Translations under genes and position numbers: made by a program
Notes under the pieces: model-generated
Seen by the model: only the letters and a program-made list of their open reading frames with translations
The model's database searches: none
What the model was told of the DNA's origin: nothing
Shown: piece after piece, positions 1 through 8,613 of the stretch
Layout of the letters: the number at the start of each line of letters is the position of its first letter
How positions within the stretch are numbered: position 1 is the first letter of the stretch
DNA from: Pseudomonadota bacterium
GTDB lineage: Bacteria > Desulfobacterota > Binatia > Binatales > Binataceae
NCBI GenBank assembly: GCA_021324755.1
Contig: JAJPIL010000019.1
Span: 1 to 33,709, forward strand
Reading direction: 5' to 3'
Length of the DNA: 33,709 nt

Positions 1-1122
1 CACCCAGGCGACGACCTTGCCGTCCTTGTATTCAGCCACTGCGACGGGCGGCTCCATAGAAGCGTGGGCTAGATGGGGTGTGTAATACTCGGCTTCGACG
101 ATTTTGCCGCCCTTCGCGAACACGGCATCGACGTCGCCTTCGTTGCGAACCACCTTGCACGACCTGCGCACGGTCTCTTGAAGTTTTTTCTTGTATTCCG
201 AGGAAGTATACGAAGAATTGGGACCGTTGTCCCATTCAACTTTGAGCTTGTTCCTGCCCTGGAAGGCGGCCCAGGTATTGTCCGCGATGACCGCTATGCC
301 GCCCAGCGCTTGAAAGGCGTGCGGCGGTTTGAAAGGCTCGATTTGGACCGTCCGGCGAACGCCCCGGACCTGCAAGGTTTCGCTGTCATCGTAAGATTTC
401 ACTTTGCCGCCTAATACGGGTGGATGAGCGATCGCGGCGTACACCATCCCGTCCACCTTAACATCCATCCCAAATAGCGGCTTTCCGGTGCATAAGCCGA
501 GCAAATCGTAGCTTTGCGCGCCTTTGCCGATATAGCGCCACTTCGCGCTCGGCTTAAACTGCAGCTCCTCCTTCTTGGGAACTGGCAATTTAGCGGCAGC
601 CGAAGCGAGCTCGCCGTAACCCAGTTTGCGCCCACTAGCTGGATGGACGACTGCGTGCAGCGTGGTCTCGCACTGCTCGGCAGGCACCTGCCATCGTTCG
701 GCGGCGGCGCGGATCAACATCAGGCGGGCCGCTGCTCCCATTTCGCGCATCACCTCGAAAAATTCGCGCACCGAATGGGAGCCATCCGTGTTCTGCGAGC
801 CGTAGCGTGGGTCGCCGATCGCCTGCTGAAGTTTTACGCGCGACCAATCGGCGTCAAGCTCGTCAGCTACCACCCGCGGCAACGAAGTGCGAATACAAGT
901 GCCCATCTCCGAACGATGAGCAGCGATTATCACCGTGCCGTCGGGCTCGATTCCCACAAATAGGTTCGGATGAAAGACCGCGTCGTTAACGTCCGCGCCG
1001 GCAAGCGGCAGTTGAGCCGCCATCAGCTTATGCGGAAAGAAACGAGCACCCAGCACCAGGGCGCCGGCAGAAAACATCCCCTTGAGAAACGCACGCCGAC
1101 TGAGATTTTCTATCCTGTTCAT
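1..1122 (-). CDS. Molybdopterin-binding large subunit of a xanthine dehydrogenase-family hydroxylase (IorB-like), 3' part outside window
   Basis: Large subunit of a molybdenum hydroxylase, which would insert water-derived oxygen into an (often N-heterocyclic or aldehyde) substrate. The frame is open from an ATG at 1122 to the left edge, 374 codons, so only the N-terminal part is present. Residues 8-14 read SRRAFLKG-like, a twin-arginine signal, followed by a hydrophobic stretch, so export to the periplasm by Tat is predicted. Further on the protein has [20 protein letters not shown] and [17 protein letters not shown], typical of the isoquinoline 1-oxidoreductase beta-subunit family, and [10 protein letters not shown] near the edge. 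Its ATG overlaps the stop of the iron-sulfur subunit gene by 4 bases (ATGA), implying translational coupling. The substrate cannot be told from sequence; the active-site Glu lies beyond the window. Confidence 0.9.
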   Translation of the reverse strand, partial: MNRIENLSRRAFLKGMFSAGALVLGARFFPHKLMAAQLPLAGADVNDAVFHPNLFVGIEPDGTVIIAAHRSEMGTCIRTSLPRVVADELDADWSRVKLQQAIGDPRYGSQNTDGSHSVREFFEVMREMGAAARLMLIRAAAERWQVPAEQCETTLHAVVHPASGRKLGYGELASAAAKLPVPKKEELQFKPSAKWRYIGKGAQSYDLLGLCTGKPLFGMDVKVDGMVYAAIAHPPVLGGKVKSYDDSETLQVRGVRRTVQIEPFKPPHAFQALGGIAVIADNTWAAFQGRNKLKVEWDNGPNSSYTSSEYKKKLQETVRRSCKVVRNEGDVDAVFAKGGKIVEAEYYTPHLAHASMEPPVAVAEYKDGKVVAWV

Positions 1123-1574
1123 ACGCTGCCTCCCGCGGCCTTCTTAATAGCCGCACGAATGCGTTGGTAGGTTCCGCACCGACAAATGTTGCCCGCCATC
1201 GCGCGCTCGATCTCTTCGTCCGTCGGATGGGGATTCTCCCTCAGCAACGCCACAGCCTGCATAATCTGGCCCGGCTGGCAATAACCGCATTGTGGCACGT
1301 TGACCTCCATCCATGCCTTCTGCACCGGATGGAGCCCGTTTTTGCTGAGACCCTCGATTGTGACGATCTCCGCGCCGTCTACGTCAGCCATCGGCGTCGA
1401 GCACGAGCGGATAGCCTTGCCGTTGCGATGCACTGTGCAGGCTCCGCACAATGCCATACCGCAGCCGTACTTCGCGCCGGTCAACCCCAGTTCGTCCCGC
1501 AGATACCACAGAAGTGGCATCTGCGGATCGCCGTCGAACGTCCGTTCAACATCGTTAACCTTAAGCCGAATCAT
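1119..1574 (-). CDS. (2Fe-2S) small subunit of molybdenum hydroxylase (IorA-like)
   Basis: Electron-transfer subunit of about 151 residues that carries electrons from the molybdenum site of the next gene's product to an external acceptor. An N-terminal plant-ferredoxin-type fold has Cys38, Cys43, Cys46 and Cys58 ([11 protein letters not shown] motif). A C-terminal helical [2Fe-2S] domain has Cys96, Cys99, Cys131 and Cys133 (QCGYCQPGQ and NICRCGTY). This is the full set for the CoxS/IorA family, at normal length. I chose the ATG at 1574 because GGCGAGG lies just upstream; an in-frame TTG two codons earlier is possible. No FAD subunit gene is seen, as expected for the two-subunit IorAB type. 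No Tat signal is present here, so it probably hitch-hikes with the large subunit. Confidence 0.92.
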   Translation of the reverse strand: MIRLKVNDVERTFDGDPQMPLLWYLRDELGLTGAKYGCGMALCGACTVHRNGKAIRSCSTPMADVDGAEIVTIEGLSKNGLHPVQKAWMEVNVPQCGYCQPGQIMQAVALLRENPHPTDEEIERAMAGNICRCGTYQRIRAAIKKAAGGSV

Positions 1575-2034
1575 AACCAACCTCGCCCCGTTTGCTCTAA
1601 AACCTTCACTCGCTACTCCCCCTCGATTGAAAACAGAGAAACGCTCTCACGGCCCGCGCCCCATCGGCAAAAATCGTCTACTCGACCGCCCCTTGCGCAA
1701 CCTCATACCACCCGAGCGCCTCAAAAATAGCGTTTCTACGCTCTCCCCATGAGCGTCGGCCTCAAGCATCACTGCTCGCGCGCCAAACGCAATTCCGCAG
1801 GCTTAAGCGCGCTCAGAAACAATCACGCAAGTACACGCATCCAGGTAGGAAAGTTTCGTCCGCCCCGAACCCCAAAGACACTTTCTCTGTACACCGGCAA
1901 CAAACTTGGGGCAAGCGCCTACCTAGCGCCAGAGCAGATTTAAGGGGGGTCTAACTGCAAGATCTGGCCGGTAAGCTCTTATGCTGGCGAAGTGCCATTA
2001 TGCTTGACGAAGGGCCGGGGCCGTAAGCCGCGAG
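1575..2034. other. Gene-free stretch upstream of the hydroxylase genes
   Basis: About 460 bases between the hydroxylase small-subunit start and the stop of the VWA-FHA gene, both on the minus strand. The short open frames on both strands here have no recognisable domain, no good ribosome-binding site and no coding character. It must hold the hydroxylase promoter, but I could not pick out a convincing -35/-10 pair, and I see no hairpin-plus-T-run terminator after the VWA-FHA gene. Confidence 0.5.
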
Positions 2035-3678
2035 TCAGGCGCGCAGAACGAAGGCCACCTCGCCAAAGCGAACCTGGGAGCCGTCTACGAGCACAGCAGT
2101 GCCTGTTACGCGCCGATCGTCAACGTAGGTACCATTGGTGGAATTCAGGTCGGTCACCTCGTAGACTCCATCGCGGCGACGGATCAACGCGTGCGAGCGA
2201 GAGACGCTGGGATGGGGGATGATAAAGTCGTTGCTGTCACCGCGCCCCACGCTGATCTCAGGCTTATCGATGATGTACTCGCTAGCCACCGAGTCAGGAG
2301 CGTTGAGCGCGACCAAGCGAGCGCGCCCAGGCGCCGCTGAAGGTGTCGCTGGGGCAGCTGCCCGGCGTGGCTCGGAGGTGGAGCGAGCCGTTTGAGCAAA
2401 CAACTGCCGAATAGGCGCGCTCAGGCTCCCTTCTTGAGCCGGTGACAAAGCGGCCTGAAGCTCAGCCTCTGGCACGCCAAAGCGTGCACGAGACAGAACG
2501 AAGAGTCCCAGCAAAGCGAGCATCGGCACGGCAAGGTTCCACCACGCAAAAAACAGCTGAGGCGAACTTACGCTCGCGGTATTAGACGCTCCCAATTCAG
2601 GGACGTTGATCCTTGCCCCACCGACGCCGCGAACGTGATAAGAGGTCGTAGCCGTAACGCTTTGACCCCCGTAATCGACTTCAATCGTTACCTCTCGCGT
2701 CGTACCGTCCTCAATCGGTCGCGGGGTGATATACGTGAGCGAGTACTGGGTAGCTATCGTGTGACCAATTTCACGAACCAGCTCGGGAAAGCGGTTTTCT
2801 TCGGTTACGATGTTGTATTCGCGGCCATGCGTTTCGCGCACTAAAAGCGCGTAGTCCGGTGCGATAAATGGTGGCGGCACCACCGCGTAAAGCGTCAGTC
2901 CCTGCCGTTTGAGAATCTCAGCAACTTTGTCGGCCGTAAGGTCGGTGACGTCGGTGCCTGGCTTATGATGTGCCCAATAGGCAGCGTCGTGCTGCGTGTA
3001 GGCCGAGCCGTCGCCCGCGTGGTGGTCTGGAGCGTCGGTAATAAGTATGAGAATACCCTGCGCTGCGGGTCGAAACGGAAGCGTCGCGGCGTAGGCAAGG
3101 GCGTCGAGCTGGTCCTCGGGGATATCCCCTCCACCCCCGGCATGAAGCGTGCCGACCCATTTGATAAATTCCTGAACGTCAGAAGTCATCTGATTACGAT
3201 AGGGACATCCGCAATCCTCATACGCCGACACTACATAGTCTTCGAACGTGACCAATCCAAGGCGGTAGTCGCGATGGTTCGCCGCGAGCTCGTGCGCGAA
3301 AGCAATCATGTTTTCCTTGACGGCGTCGATATAGGGTTGCATCGACTCGGTGATGTCGACCACAAAGACGATGTCTACCGGCCGTCCTTGACCTAGGCCA
3401 CGAAACTTGACGATTCGGGCTTGGACACCATCCTCGAAAACCTTTACATCGCCCTCTTTGAGGCTGGCGACCGGAGCACCGTTCTGGTCGGTAAGGCCAA
3501 AGTCAAGGTCGACCCCACCATCGGAGTCGAAATGCTGAAGCCCAGGGATGCCGACCGACAGTTGAAGAGCCGCTTGTACTGGTCGTACGATTGCGCCTAA
3601 AAGAAGAATCAACCATGCGGAGAAGAGGGTGATGAAAAGCGTGAATTTATTTGCTCTAGCCAAATTACGCGTCCTCAC
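2035..3678 (-). CDS. Membrane protein with extracytoplasmic VWA domain and cytoplasmic FHA domain
   Basis: Predicted inner-membrane protein. Residue numbers here count from the upstream GTG at 3762. A hydrophobic segment at about 40-58 is a signal or anchor. A von Willebrand A domain at about 128-335 has a MIDAS-type DITES motif (Asp136, Thr138, Ser140), GGGGDIPED near 209-217 and TDAPDH with Asp243. A second membrane helix at about 402-424 is followed by a Pro/Ala-rich linker. An FHA domain at about 495-575 has Gly506-Arg507, SRSH at 521-524 and Asn543-Gly544, the phosphothreonine-binding set. Topology suggests VWA outside and FHA inside. I prefer the GTG at 3678 because it puts the hydrophobic segment at the very N-terminus and leaves room for divergent promoters. 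Neither start has a clear Shine-Dalgarno sequence. The ligand and partner kinase are unknown. Confidence 0.85.
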   Translation of the reverse strand: MRTRNLARANKFTLFITLFSAWLILLLGAIVRPVQAALQLSVGIPGLQHFDSDGGVDLDFGLTDQNGAPVASLKEGDVKVFEDGVQARIVKFRGLGQGRPVDIVFVVDITESMQPYIDAVKENMIAFAHELAANHRDYRLGLVTFEDYVVSAYEDCGCPYRNQMTSDVQEFIKWVGTLHAGGGGDIPEDQLDALAYAATLPFRPAAQGILILITDAPDHHAGDGSAYTQHDAAYWAHHKPGTDVTDLTADKVAEILKRQGLTLYAVVPPPFIAPDYALLVRETHGREYNIVTEENRFPELVREIGHTIATQYSLTYITPRPIEDGTTREVTIEVDYGGQSVTATTSYHVRGVGGARINVPELGASNTASVSSPQLFFAWWNLAVPMLALLGLFVLSRARFGVPEAELQAALSPAQEGSLSAPIRQLFAQTARSTSEPRRAAAPATPSAAPGRARLVALNAPDSVASEYIIDKPEISVGRGDSNDFIIPHPSVSRSHALIRRRDGVYEVTDLNSTNGTYVDDRRVTGTAVLVDGSQVRFGEVAFVLRA

Positions 3679-3829
3679 AAAGCTACCATCGAGGTCAGTT
3701 TTGCGCCTCGGTTGCGTCCATGGGTCAGACCGATGATCGCTAGTAGTTAGCTCCTGTTGCACGATCGAAAATTTACGTTAGATTCATCTGGCATCACCGT
3801 AGAGTAAATTTTAACCCATCGGAAGTCTC

Positions 3830-5797
3830 TTGAAACACTCTCTGTTCGGTCGAATCTTACTGCTGGCACTGGTGCCGTTTACGCTGGCCCTAGCTTTACT
3901 GGGGCTGTTTTGGGCGGGTTTTAGGGGCGCTACGGCACTCAGAGATGCCACGGCAGCGCCACCGACCGGAATGTTGCAAGTAGGCTTTATCGACAGCCCG
4001 TCGTTGGGGTTCCAGCGGATTGCGCTCAGCATCCAGCAGGTGCGCGTCAATCCAAGCACCAATCCCAACGTGAGCGAAACCGACAACAACTGGTTTTCGA
4101 TCTATCTTCCACCTGAAGTTAGCGGCGTAGGCGCGGCATATCAGGTTAACTTTCTCAATCTCCGACGCCAAGTCCAACTTTTCTCGACCGTGTCTTTGCC
4201 CGCCCAGGTTTACAACCAGATCGAGGTACAATTTCTTTCCGACCCAGGCGTGATCGTTCCTAGCTGTACGGGCATACCATTTCTCGAGGGATGTATCGCC
4301 TATGGGATCAGCCTAACCACCGGCACGTCCCTGCGCACGAGCGCGCCCGTTCCGGTCATCGCCAACACTCTGACGCAGCTAGTTTTGGAGCTCGATCCAG
4401 GCACTCCCGTACCGCCGAGCGCACCGGGAGGCACCTACCAGTTGACGCCTACGCTGAGCGTGGTGTCCACAAGCCAAACTCTGGCTCAGGTGAGCGGGAC
4501 GGTCAGCGCGCCTAGCATCGGAAGCGGCTTTTCGGTTACCGCAGTGCAAGGCAGCACCATAATTTCGCAGGTTCCGGTCAGTAGTTCCGGAACCTTCCTT
4601 TTCGGGTTGCCAGCGCCGGTGGACGGCAGCGCGACCTACGACCTTTACGCCTCCGGGCCAGGCGTGGGCTACGGGGCGTTCAAAGGCTTGCAGGTAAGCC
4701 TTGGGAGCCCCACTTCGCCGGTCACACTAAGCGTCAGTCCAGCCGCTAGCTTCGGCACTATTACTGGCAGCGTCACCGACGCGGCCGGTAATCCATTGGG
4801 TGGAGCACTTGTCGAGCTTTTGTTTCCTGCCTCCAACACGTCCACGACGAGCTGCGTAAGTCAACCTTCCGGATGCGTCACTGTCGCGTCGCAGAGCGCG
4901 TCGAGCGGTGCGGCCCAGTACACTTTTCCCAACGTCCCGTTCGTTTCGGGGGCGCCGGCTTACGCCCTTCGCGTATCCTACAGCGGCCACGACACGGTAC
5001 TGAGCGAAGTTATCCCACCTAGCACCACCGGCGGGACGGCCACATGCTCTCCCACAACCAACGCAAGCAACTGCAGCTTTGCGCTAAGTAGCGCGACCAT
5101 CACCGGCACCGCCAGCGTTGACGTTCCGCCCCCGCCCGGTAGCGAGGTCGAATTCGTGGTAATCGCTGAGGAAACGGGTACGCAGAATATCGTATCCGCC
5201 ACACCCTTTCCGGTGGTTATCCCCGCCGGCCGGACCTCCGCTTCTTTTTCGCTGGAGGTTCCGACGCAACCGGGAGTCTACGATCTCGTCGCCACCACGC
5301 TTGATTTCTTTCAGAATCAAGTTCCTAGCACTTACACCGGCCATGATTTTCTCGTGCTGAGCGCAGTGCCAGCGGGCGCCAGCAATGTCGACCTCGGAAC
5401 TTTTACGTGCGTGGGGCATGGAAGCGTCGCAGGAATCGCCGCCAGCCCCTCAAGTTCAACCAGTGTGCAGCTTTTCAAGTGCGCGCCGCAAGCGTCGAAC
5501 AGCGGATGTTCAGCTAGCTGCGCACTGCCCAACGGCGCGGGAACCGGTTGTTTGGTGAGCGTGCTTCAATCGTCGGTAACTCCGGCGTCCGGGCACTTCT
5601 CGTTCTGCGCCCCACCCGACACGTACACCGTAACACGCTCTGACAACGGAGCTACCAACGCATCGACAACAGTGGTTGTCCCTACACCGGCTCCGATCTC
5701 GAGTCCCTGCCCGAGCACATGTCAAGGAGCTGAACCGGGTTGCCCCGGAGTTTGCGTACCCACAAGCGTCGGCACCCTTGCGGCGCCAAGCCCATAA
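3830..5797 (+). CDS. Large exported Cys-rich protein, DUF4382-like N-terminus plus Ig/carboxypeptidase-regulatory-like repeats
   Basis: 655-residue exported protein of unknown function. A hydrophobic segment at about 7-30 is a signal peptide or anchor. Residues about 46-215 have the pattern I associate with DUF4382: an initial beta strand ending in DSPS, a strand ALSIQQVRVN, then LPAQVYNQIEVQF. At about 308-392 comes a carboxypeptidase-regulatory-like fold beginning GTITGSVTDAAGNPLGGALV. Similar GTxSV/GSVAG repeats recur near 425 and 531. There are sixteen cysteines, an even number, ten of them in the last 130 residues, so disulfide bonding outside the cytoplasm is likely. The start is a TTG preceded by GGAAG at a short spacing. 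It is transcribed away from the VWA-FHA gene, and the lipoprotein gene follows 16 bases after its stop. Cell-surface or periplasmic location is inferred; no catalytic motif is visible. Confidence 0.82.
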   Translation: MKHSLFGRILLLALVPFTLALALLGLFWAGFRGATALRDATAAPPTGMLQVGFIDSPSLGFQRIALSIQQVRVNPSTNPNVSETDNNWFSIYLPPEVSGVGAAYQVNFLNLRRQVQLFSTVSLPAQVYNQIEVQFLSDPGVIVPSCTGIPFLEGCIAYGISLTTGTSLRTSAPVPVIANTLTQLVLELDPGTPVPPSAPGGTYQLTPTLSVVSTSQTLAQVSGTVSAPSIGSGFSVTAVQGSTIISQVPVSSSGTFLFGLPAPVDGSATYDLYASGPGVGYGAFKGLQVSLGSPTSPVTLSVSPAASFGTITGSVTDAAGNPLGGALVELLFPASNTSTTSCVSQPSGCVTVASQSASSGAAQYTFPNVPFVSGAPAYALRVSYSGHDTVLSEVIPPSTTGGTATCSPTTNASNCSFALSSATITGTASVDVPPPPGSEVEFVVIAEETGTQNIVSATPFPVVIPAGRTSASFSLEVPTQPGVYDLVATTLDFFQNQVPSTYTGHDFLVLSAVPAGASNVDLGTFTCVGHGSVAGIAASPSSSTSVQLFKCAPQASNSGCSASCALPNGAGTGCLVSVLQSSVTPASGHFSFCAPPDTYTVTRSDNGATNASTTVVVPTPAPISSPCPSTCQGAEPGCPGVCVPTSVGTLAAPSP

Positions 5798-5813
5798 ATC
5801 GGGGTGGAGTCTT

Positions 5814-6461
5814 ATGAGTAGGTGCGTTTTCGCAAAATTGCCAATCGCCCTTTTTAGCTGTGCCTTGCTTGCAGCTGGATGCAATTACTTTCAAGAAAAG
5901 TTTGGACCGCCAGCCCCGCAGGAGCAGGGCTTTCAATTGCTTGGCCCACAAGGCACGCCCTTTAGCGCCATCATCTCGGACCTGACGGCCTCATGGCAGG
6001 TCCAAGGCGCGGTTCCGCTCGAGATAGTCGTACTAAACGGTACACCGCAGGTAAGGATGGTTGTAACGAAGCTGCGCAACGATTCCTCGATAATTAGCGT
6101 CGATGCTCTAAGCGCAGGGAGCATCGTATACAGCAATTCGGAGTCTCTGCCGTTCTCCACAACTCAGCTGCAACTCACCAGTATTGTCCCGACTTTGGCC
6201 CCACCCGCGAACCCGGACATCCGCTATCTTGTGCTGGCACCTTATGGGATGAATATCACGGGCACGATTGAGGACCAGAACTTGGAATTTCAAATCGCCG
6301 CGATCGTCCCTGTGTTGTTTATCTTCGAGAATCCTGTCGGCGCCACAACAGGCCAGTTCACCGAAAGCGCTATAGGCTACGGCCCGATGACCGTACAGCT
6401 GTTTCAAAACGGCAAGCTAACTAAAACGGTCGTCAACGGACCAAATGTGCGCATACCATGA
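5814..6461 (+). CDS. Putative outer-membrane lipoprotein of unknown function
   Basis: 215-residue predicted lipoprotein. The N-terminus has a short hydrophobic signal ending in a lipobox LAAGC, with Cys23 as the lipidated residue. Asn rather than Asp follows the cysteine, so sorting to the outer membrane is expected by the +2 rule. The mature part is rich in beta-prone hydrophobic and polar residues and shows no domain I recognise. The ATG at 5814 is chosen over in-frame upstream starts because a GGAG lies 4 bases before it and because only this start places the signal peptide at the N-terminus. It lies 16 bases after the DUF4382-like gene, so the two are almost certainly co-transcribed and may act together at the cell surface. 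Confidence 0.82.
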   Translation: MSRCVFAKLPIALFSCALLAAGCNYFQEKFGPPAPQEQGFQLLGPQGTPFSAIISDLTASWQVQGAVPLEIVVLNGTPQVRMVVTKLRNDSSIISVDALSAGSIVYSNSESLPFSTTQLQLTSIVPTLAPPANPDIRYLVLAPYGMNITGTIEDQNLEFQIAAIVPVLFIFENPVGATTGQFTESAIGYGPMTVQLFQNGKLTKTVVNGPNVRIP

Positions 6462-6552
6462 CGAGCTAGACGTGCCTGCGATTTAAAAGAAGCTTACAAA
6501 CTTTCGCTCCAGAACCATTGCCGAGGCGCGACCGACCGAATGAAAGCCCGCG

Positions 6553-6567
6553 GCTAAAGCGCATTTT
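6553..6567 (+). repeat. Copy 1 of a 15-base intergenic repeat
   Basis: The sequence GCTAAAGCGCATTTT occurs here and, identically, at 8599-8613, both times in a gene-free stretch and in the same orientation. A looser match ending in CATTTTGC is present near 17786. The function is unknown. It could be the end of a small dispersed repeat or a chance match. Confidence 0.4.
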
Positions 6568-6634
6568 GCAAGCAATCGTGTGCCCGCCCAATGTTCGAGC
6601 AGTGAGACTGGCTATTTGAACAAAAGCGACCTAA

Positions 6635-6677
6635 ACTAGTGTTGAACCCGGTAAGGTTGGCTCAAAGCTCCACTAGT
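6635..6677. promoter_or_regulatory. Inverted repeat ACTAGTG...CACTAGT
   Basis: Perfect 7-base arms ACTAGTG (6635-6641) and CACTAGT (6671-6677), 29 bases apart, about 90 bases upstream of the EmrA-like start. Each arm contains the self-palindrome ACTAGT, so this could be two copies of a small operator rather than a hairpin. Confidence 0.35.
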
Positions 6678-6699
6678 AAATACGAGTTGTCGACTTTCT

Positions 6700-6721
6700 C
6701 GGGAACGCTATTCGGTTCCCG
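6700..6721 (+). promoter_or_regulatory. Hairpin in the leader of the EmrA-like gene
   Basis: Perfect 7-base stem CGGGAAC/GTTCCCG with an 8-base loop, 45 bases before the ATG of the EmrA-like gene. No T-run follows, so it is not a classical terminator. An operator or an mRNA leader structure is possible. Confidence 0.4.
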
Positions 6722-6766
6722 GGTGCCGCGCCGGAGTTGTGTGGCCGGCGCGTGTTGGCGGAGCAC

Positions 6767-7861
6767 ATGAAGCTCTTTGCACATCGGAGGCTGATCGCGG
6801 GCCTGGTGCTAATCGCGGTTTTAGCTTCTTCGGTGCCCGGATACAGATATGTACGCTACCTTCTGGACCACGTTTATACCGACGACGCGTACGTAGACGC
6901 TTCGGTGGTGATGGTTGCGCCGCGCGTCCCCGGCACCGTGTACCGCGTATATGTCGACGACAACTATGTTGTAAAACAAGGCGACCTCTTGCTCGAACTT
7001 GACCCGCGCGATTACGCAGCGGCGGTAGCACAGGCTCAGGCGGCACTGGACAACGCCCGACAAACGGTCGACGAACAGTTCGCCGCAGTTGCCGCGGCTG
7101 AGGCAGCTTTACGCCTTTTCGAATCACAGCTTCGTCAAGCAAAACTCGATTACGAGCGCGCCAAGAAACTAAGGCAGGCGGAAGTAGTTTCACAGGACTA
7201 CTACGATCACGCTTTAACCGCTCTCAAAGTGGCCCAAGCAAACGCAGCTTTGGGTAAACGCGAACTGGAGCGAGCCCGCGCCGCCTTGGGTTTGAGCTTG
7301 AGCGACCACGAGCGGTACGCGCGGCCAATCGTCAAGCAAGCCGAAGCTGCTCTGACCGCAGCCCGTCTTAACCTCAGCTATACCAAGATTTACGCTCCGC
7401 TTGACGGTGTGGTCACTCATAAAACAGTCCAGGTGGGAGATCGTCTGGAGGCCGGCGAGCCCGTAATGACTCTAGTGCCGTTCAAAAACCTGTACGTAAC
7501 CGCCAACTTCAAGGAAACCCAGCTTACCGATGTACGGGTGGGACAAAAAGCCGAGATTACCGCGGACGTTTACCCGAACTACGTGTACCACGGGCACGTG
7601 GATTCGATCGCTCAGGGCACGGGTCAAGCTTTCGCTTTGTTGCCCCCCGAAAATGCAACTGGGAACTGGGTAAAGGTAGTTCAGCGCGTGCCGGTAAAAA
7701 TACTTATCGACGACCCCGTACCACCCGACAAGCAACTGCGCGTTGGATTATCGGTCGAAGTCTCGATTGACATCACCGACAAACGCGGGCCGCTTCTAAC
7801 TTCAACTCTCCAACAGCGCCATCACATTCCGCCACCGGGTGCGGTAATCATCGACAAGTAA
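6767..7861 (+). CDS. HlyD/EmrA-type membrane fusion protein (efflux adaptor)
   Basis: Periplasmic adaptor of a drug or metabolite efflux pump, about 364 residues, normal for the EmrA/VceA group. One membrane helix at about 7-25 is followed by the hallmark TDDAYVDA, a lipoyl-like half (VPGTVYRVYVDDNYVVKQGD), a long Ala/Gln/Arg-rich coiled coil, the second lipoyl half (YTKIYAPLDGVV) and the beta-barrel domain with ANFKETQLTDVRVGQ. Further on, LLPPENATGNWVKVVQRVPV is very typical of EmrA. The ATG at 6767 has GGCGGAG immediately upstream, though at short spacing; an upstream in-frame GTG or TTG is possible. The usual partner, a 14-helix EmrB-type transporter, is absent on both sides, as is a TolC-type gene, so it must work with a pump encoded elsewhere. 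Confidence 0.9.
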   Translation: MKLFAHRRLIAGLVLIAVLASSVPGYRYVRYLLDHVYTDDAYVDASVVMVAPRVPGTVYRVYVDDNYVVKQGDLLLELDPRDYAAAVAQAQAALDNARQTVDEQFAAVAAAEAALRLFESQLRQAKLDYERAKKLRQAEVVSQDYYDHALTALKVAQANAALGKRELERARAALGLSLSDHERYARPIVKQAEAALTAARLNLSYTKIYAPLDGVVTHKTVQVGDRLEAGEPVMTLVPFKNLYVTANFKETQLTDVRVGQKAEITADVYPNYVYHGHVDSIAQGTGQAFALLPPENATGNWVKVVQRVPVKILIDDPVPPDKQLRVGLSVEVSIDITDKRGPLLTSTLQQRHHIPPPGAVIIDK

Positions 7862-8061
7862 AAACCGTCAGCGCGCCTCTTGCCGGTCATCCAAACTTGC
7901 TACCGAAAGGACCCTAGGACATCAGCCTGGCATAACTAATACGGCCCACTGCACGGAGTTGCGGCTGGGCGAAGAAACCGTGTGAGCGCACGCCACCCGA
8001 CTTTCGGGATCAAAACACTCGCTCGGCTTTAGCAGCAGCGTTCCGACCAGACTATCGCTTG

Positions 8062-8424
8062 TTAGCTCCCGAAGGCACCGCTGCGCGGCCCTCGTCCTCT
8101 AGGCCCAACTCGGGGCCTCGCACGCCAACCGAAATCCGCACGACGCAAGTAGAGAAGAGCCCCGACCGCGAGGATCACGACCAGAAAGCCGAGCCCCGTT
8201 CCCATCGCGGCAGCGACCTGACCCGTAGCTGCCAGGCGATTGGTGGCGATATGAACGGCAAGAGCCAAAACCGTAATTGCAACCAACCCGGCGACAGCCA
8301 ATCCCAAGGGACGGGAACGCTTTTCTCTCTGGTTGGCGTGCGGCGGCGGTGCGATTCGCGCACGGCGCCGACGACCTCTATCGATCGGAACAACGATAGC
8401 CTTCTTTGACGCTTGTCTTTCCAC
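8062..8424 (-). CDS. Small hypothetical protein with two membrane helices
   Basis: 120 residues, starting at a GTG. An Arg-rich N-terminus (GRRRRARIAPPP) is followed by a hydrophobic helix at about 41-61, a short polar turn, a second helix at about 71-92 and a basic Gly/Pro/Arg-rich tail. By the positive-inside rule both ends should lie in the cytoplasm. I recognise no family. The overlapping plus-strand frame lacks any such organisation, which is why I prefer this one. It converges with the EmrA-like gene, ending 200 bases from its stop. Moderate confidence that it is a real gene. Confidence 0.5.
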   Translation of the reverse strand: MERQASKKAIVVPIDRGRRRRARIAPPPHANQREKRSRPLGLAVAGLVAITVLALAVHIATNRLAATGQVAAAMGTGLGFLVVILAVGALLYLRRADFGWRARPRVGPRGRGPRSGAFGS

Positions 8425-8598
8425 TGCCCGTTACGCCCGCATTCGCACTTTCTGCTCTCGCCCGCCACAGCGGTCGCTTTTTAGATCCCAAACTAATAAG
8501 GAGTCTGGCTGCAAGACACTACCTAGTCGACCATAATTTCGTGGCGGCACGACTAAAGCATACGCCAAGTGCCGGTCCGTGGCCAAGCAGGAACTATC

Positions 8599-8613
8599 GC
8601 TAAAGCGCATTTT
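8599..8613 (+). repeat. Copy 2 of a 15-base intergenic repeat
   Basis: Identical GCTAAAGCGCATTTT to that at 6553-6567. The flanks are not alike, so the shared part is short. Confidence 0.4.

Larger units (their letters stand above)
6462..6766. other. Gene-free stretch before the EmrA-like gene
   Basis: 305 bases with no credible coding frame. It contains one copy of a 15-base sequence shared with another intergenic region (6553-6567) and two inverted repeats described separately. No T-run terminator for the lipoprotein gene is evident. Confidence 0.5.

Noticed and set aside
514-963. Plus-strand frame of 149 codons
   Set aside because: It lies opposite the molybdenum hydroxylase large-subunit gene, whose minus-strand frame is open to the window edge and has clear family motifs.
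8059-8409. Plus-strand frame of 116 codons
   Set aside because: Polar, low-complexity translation; the minus-strand frame at 8062-8424 gives two clean membrane helices instead.
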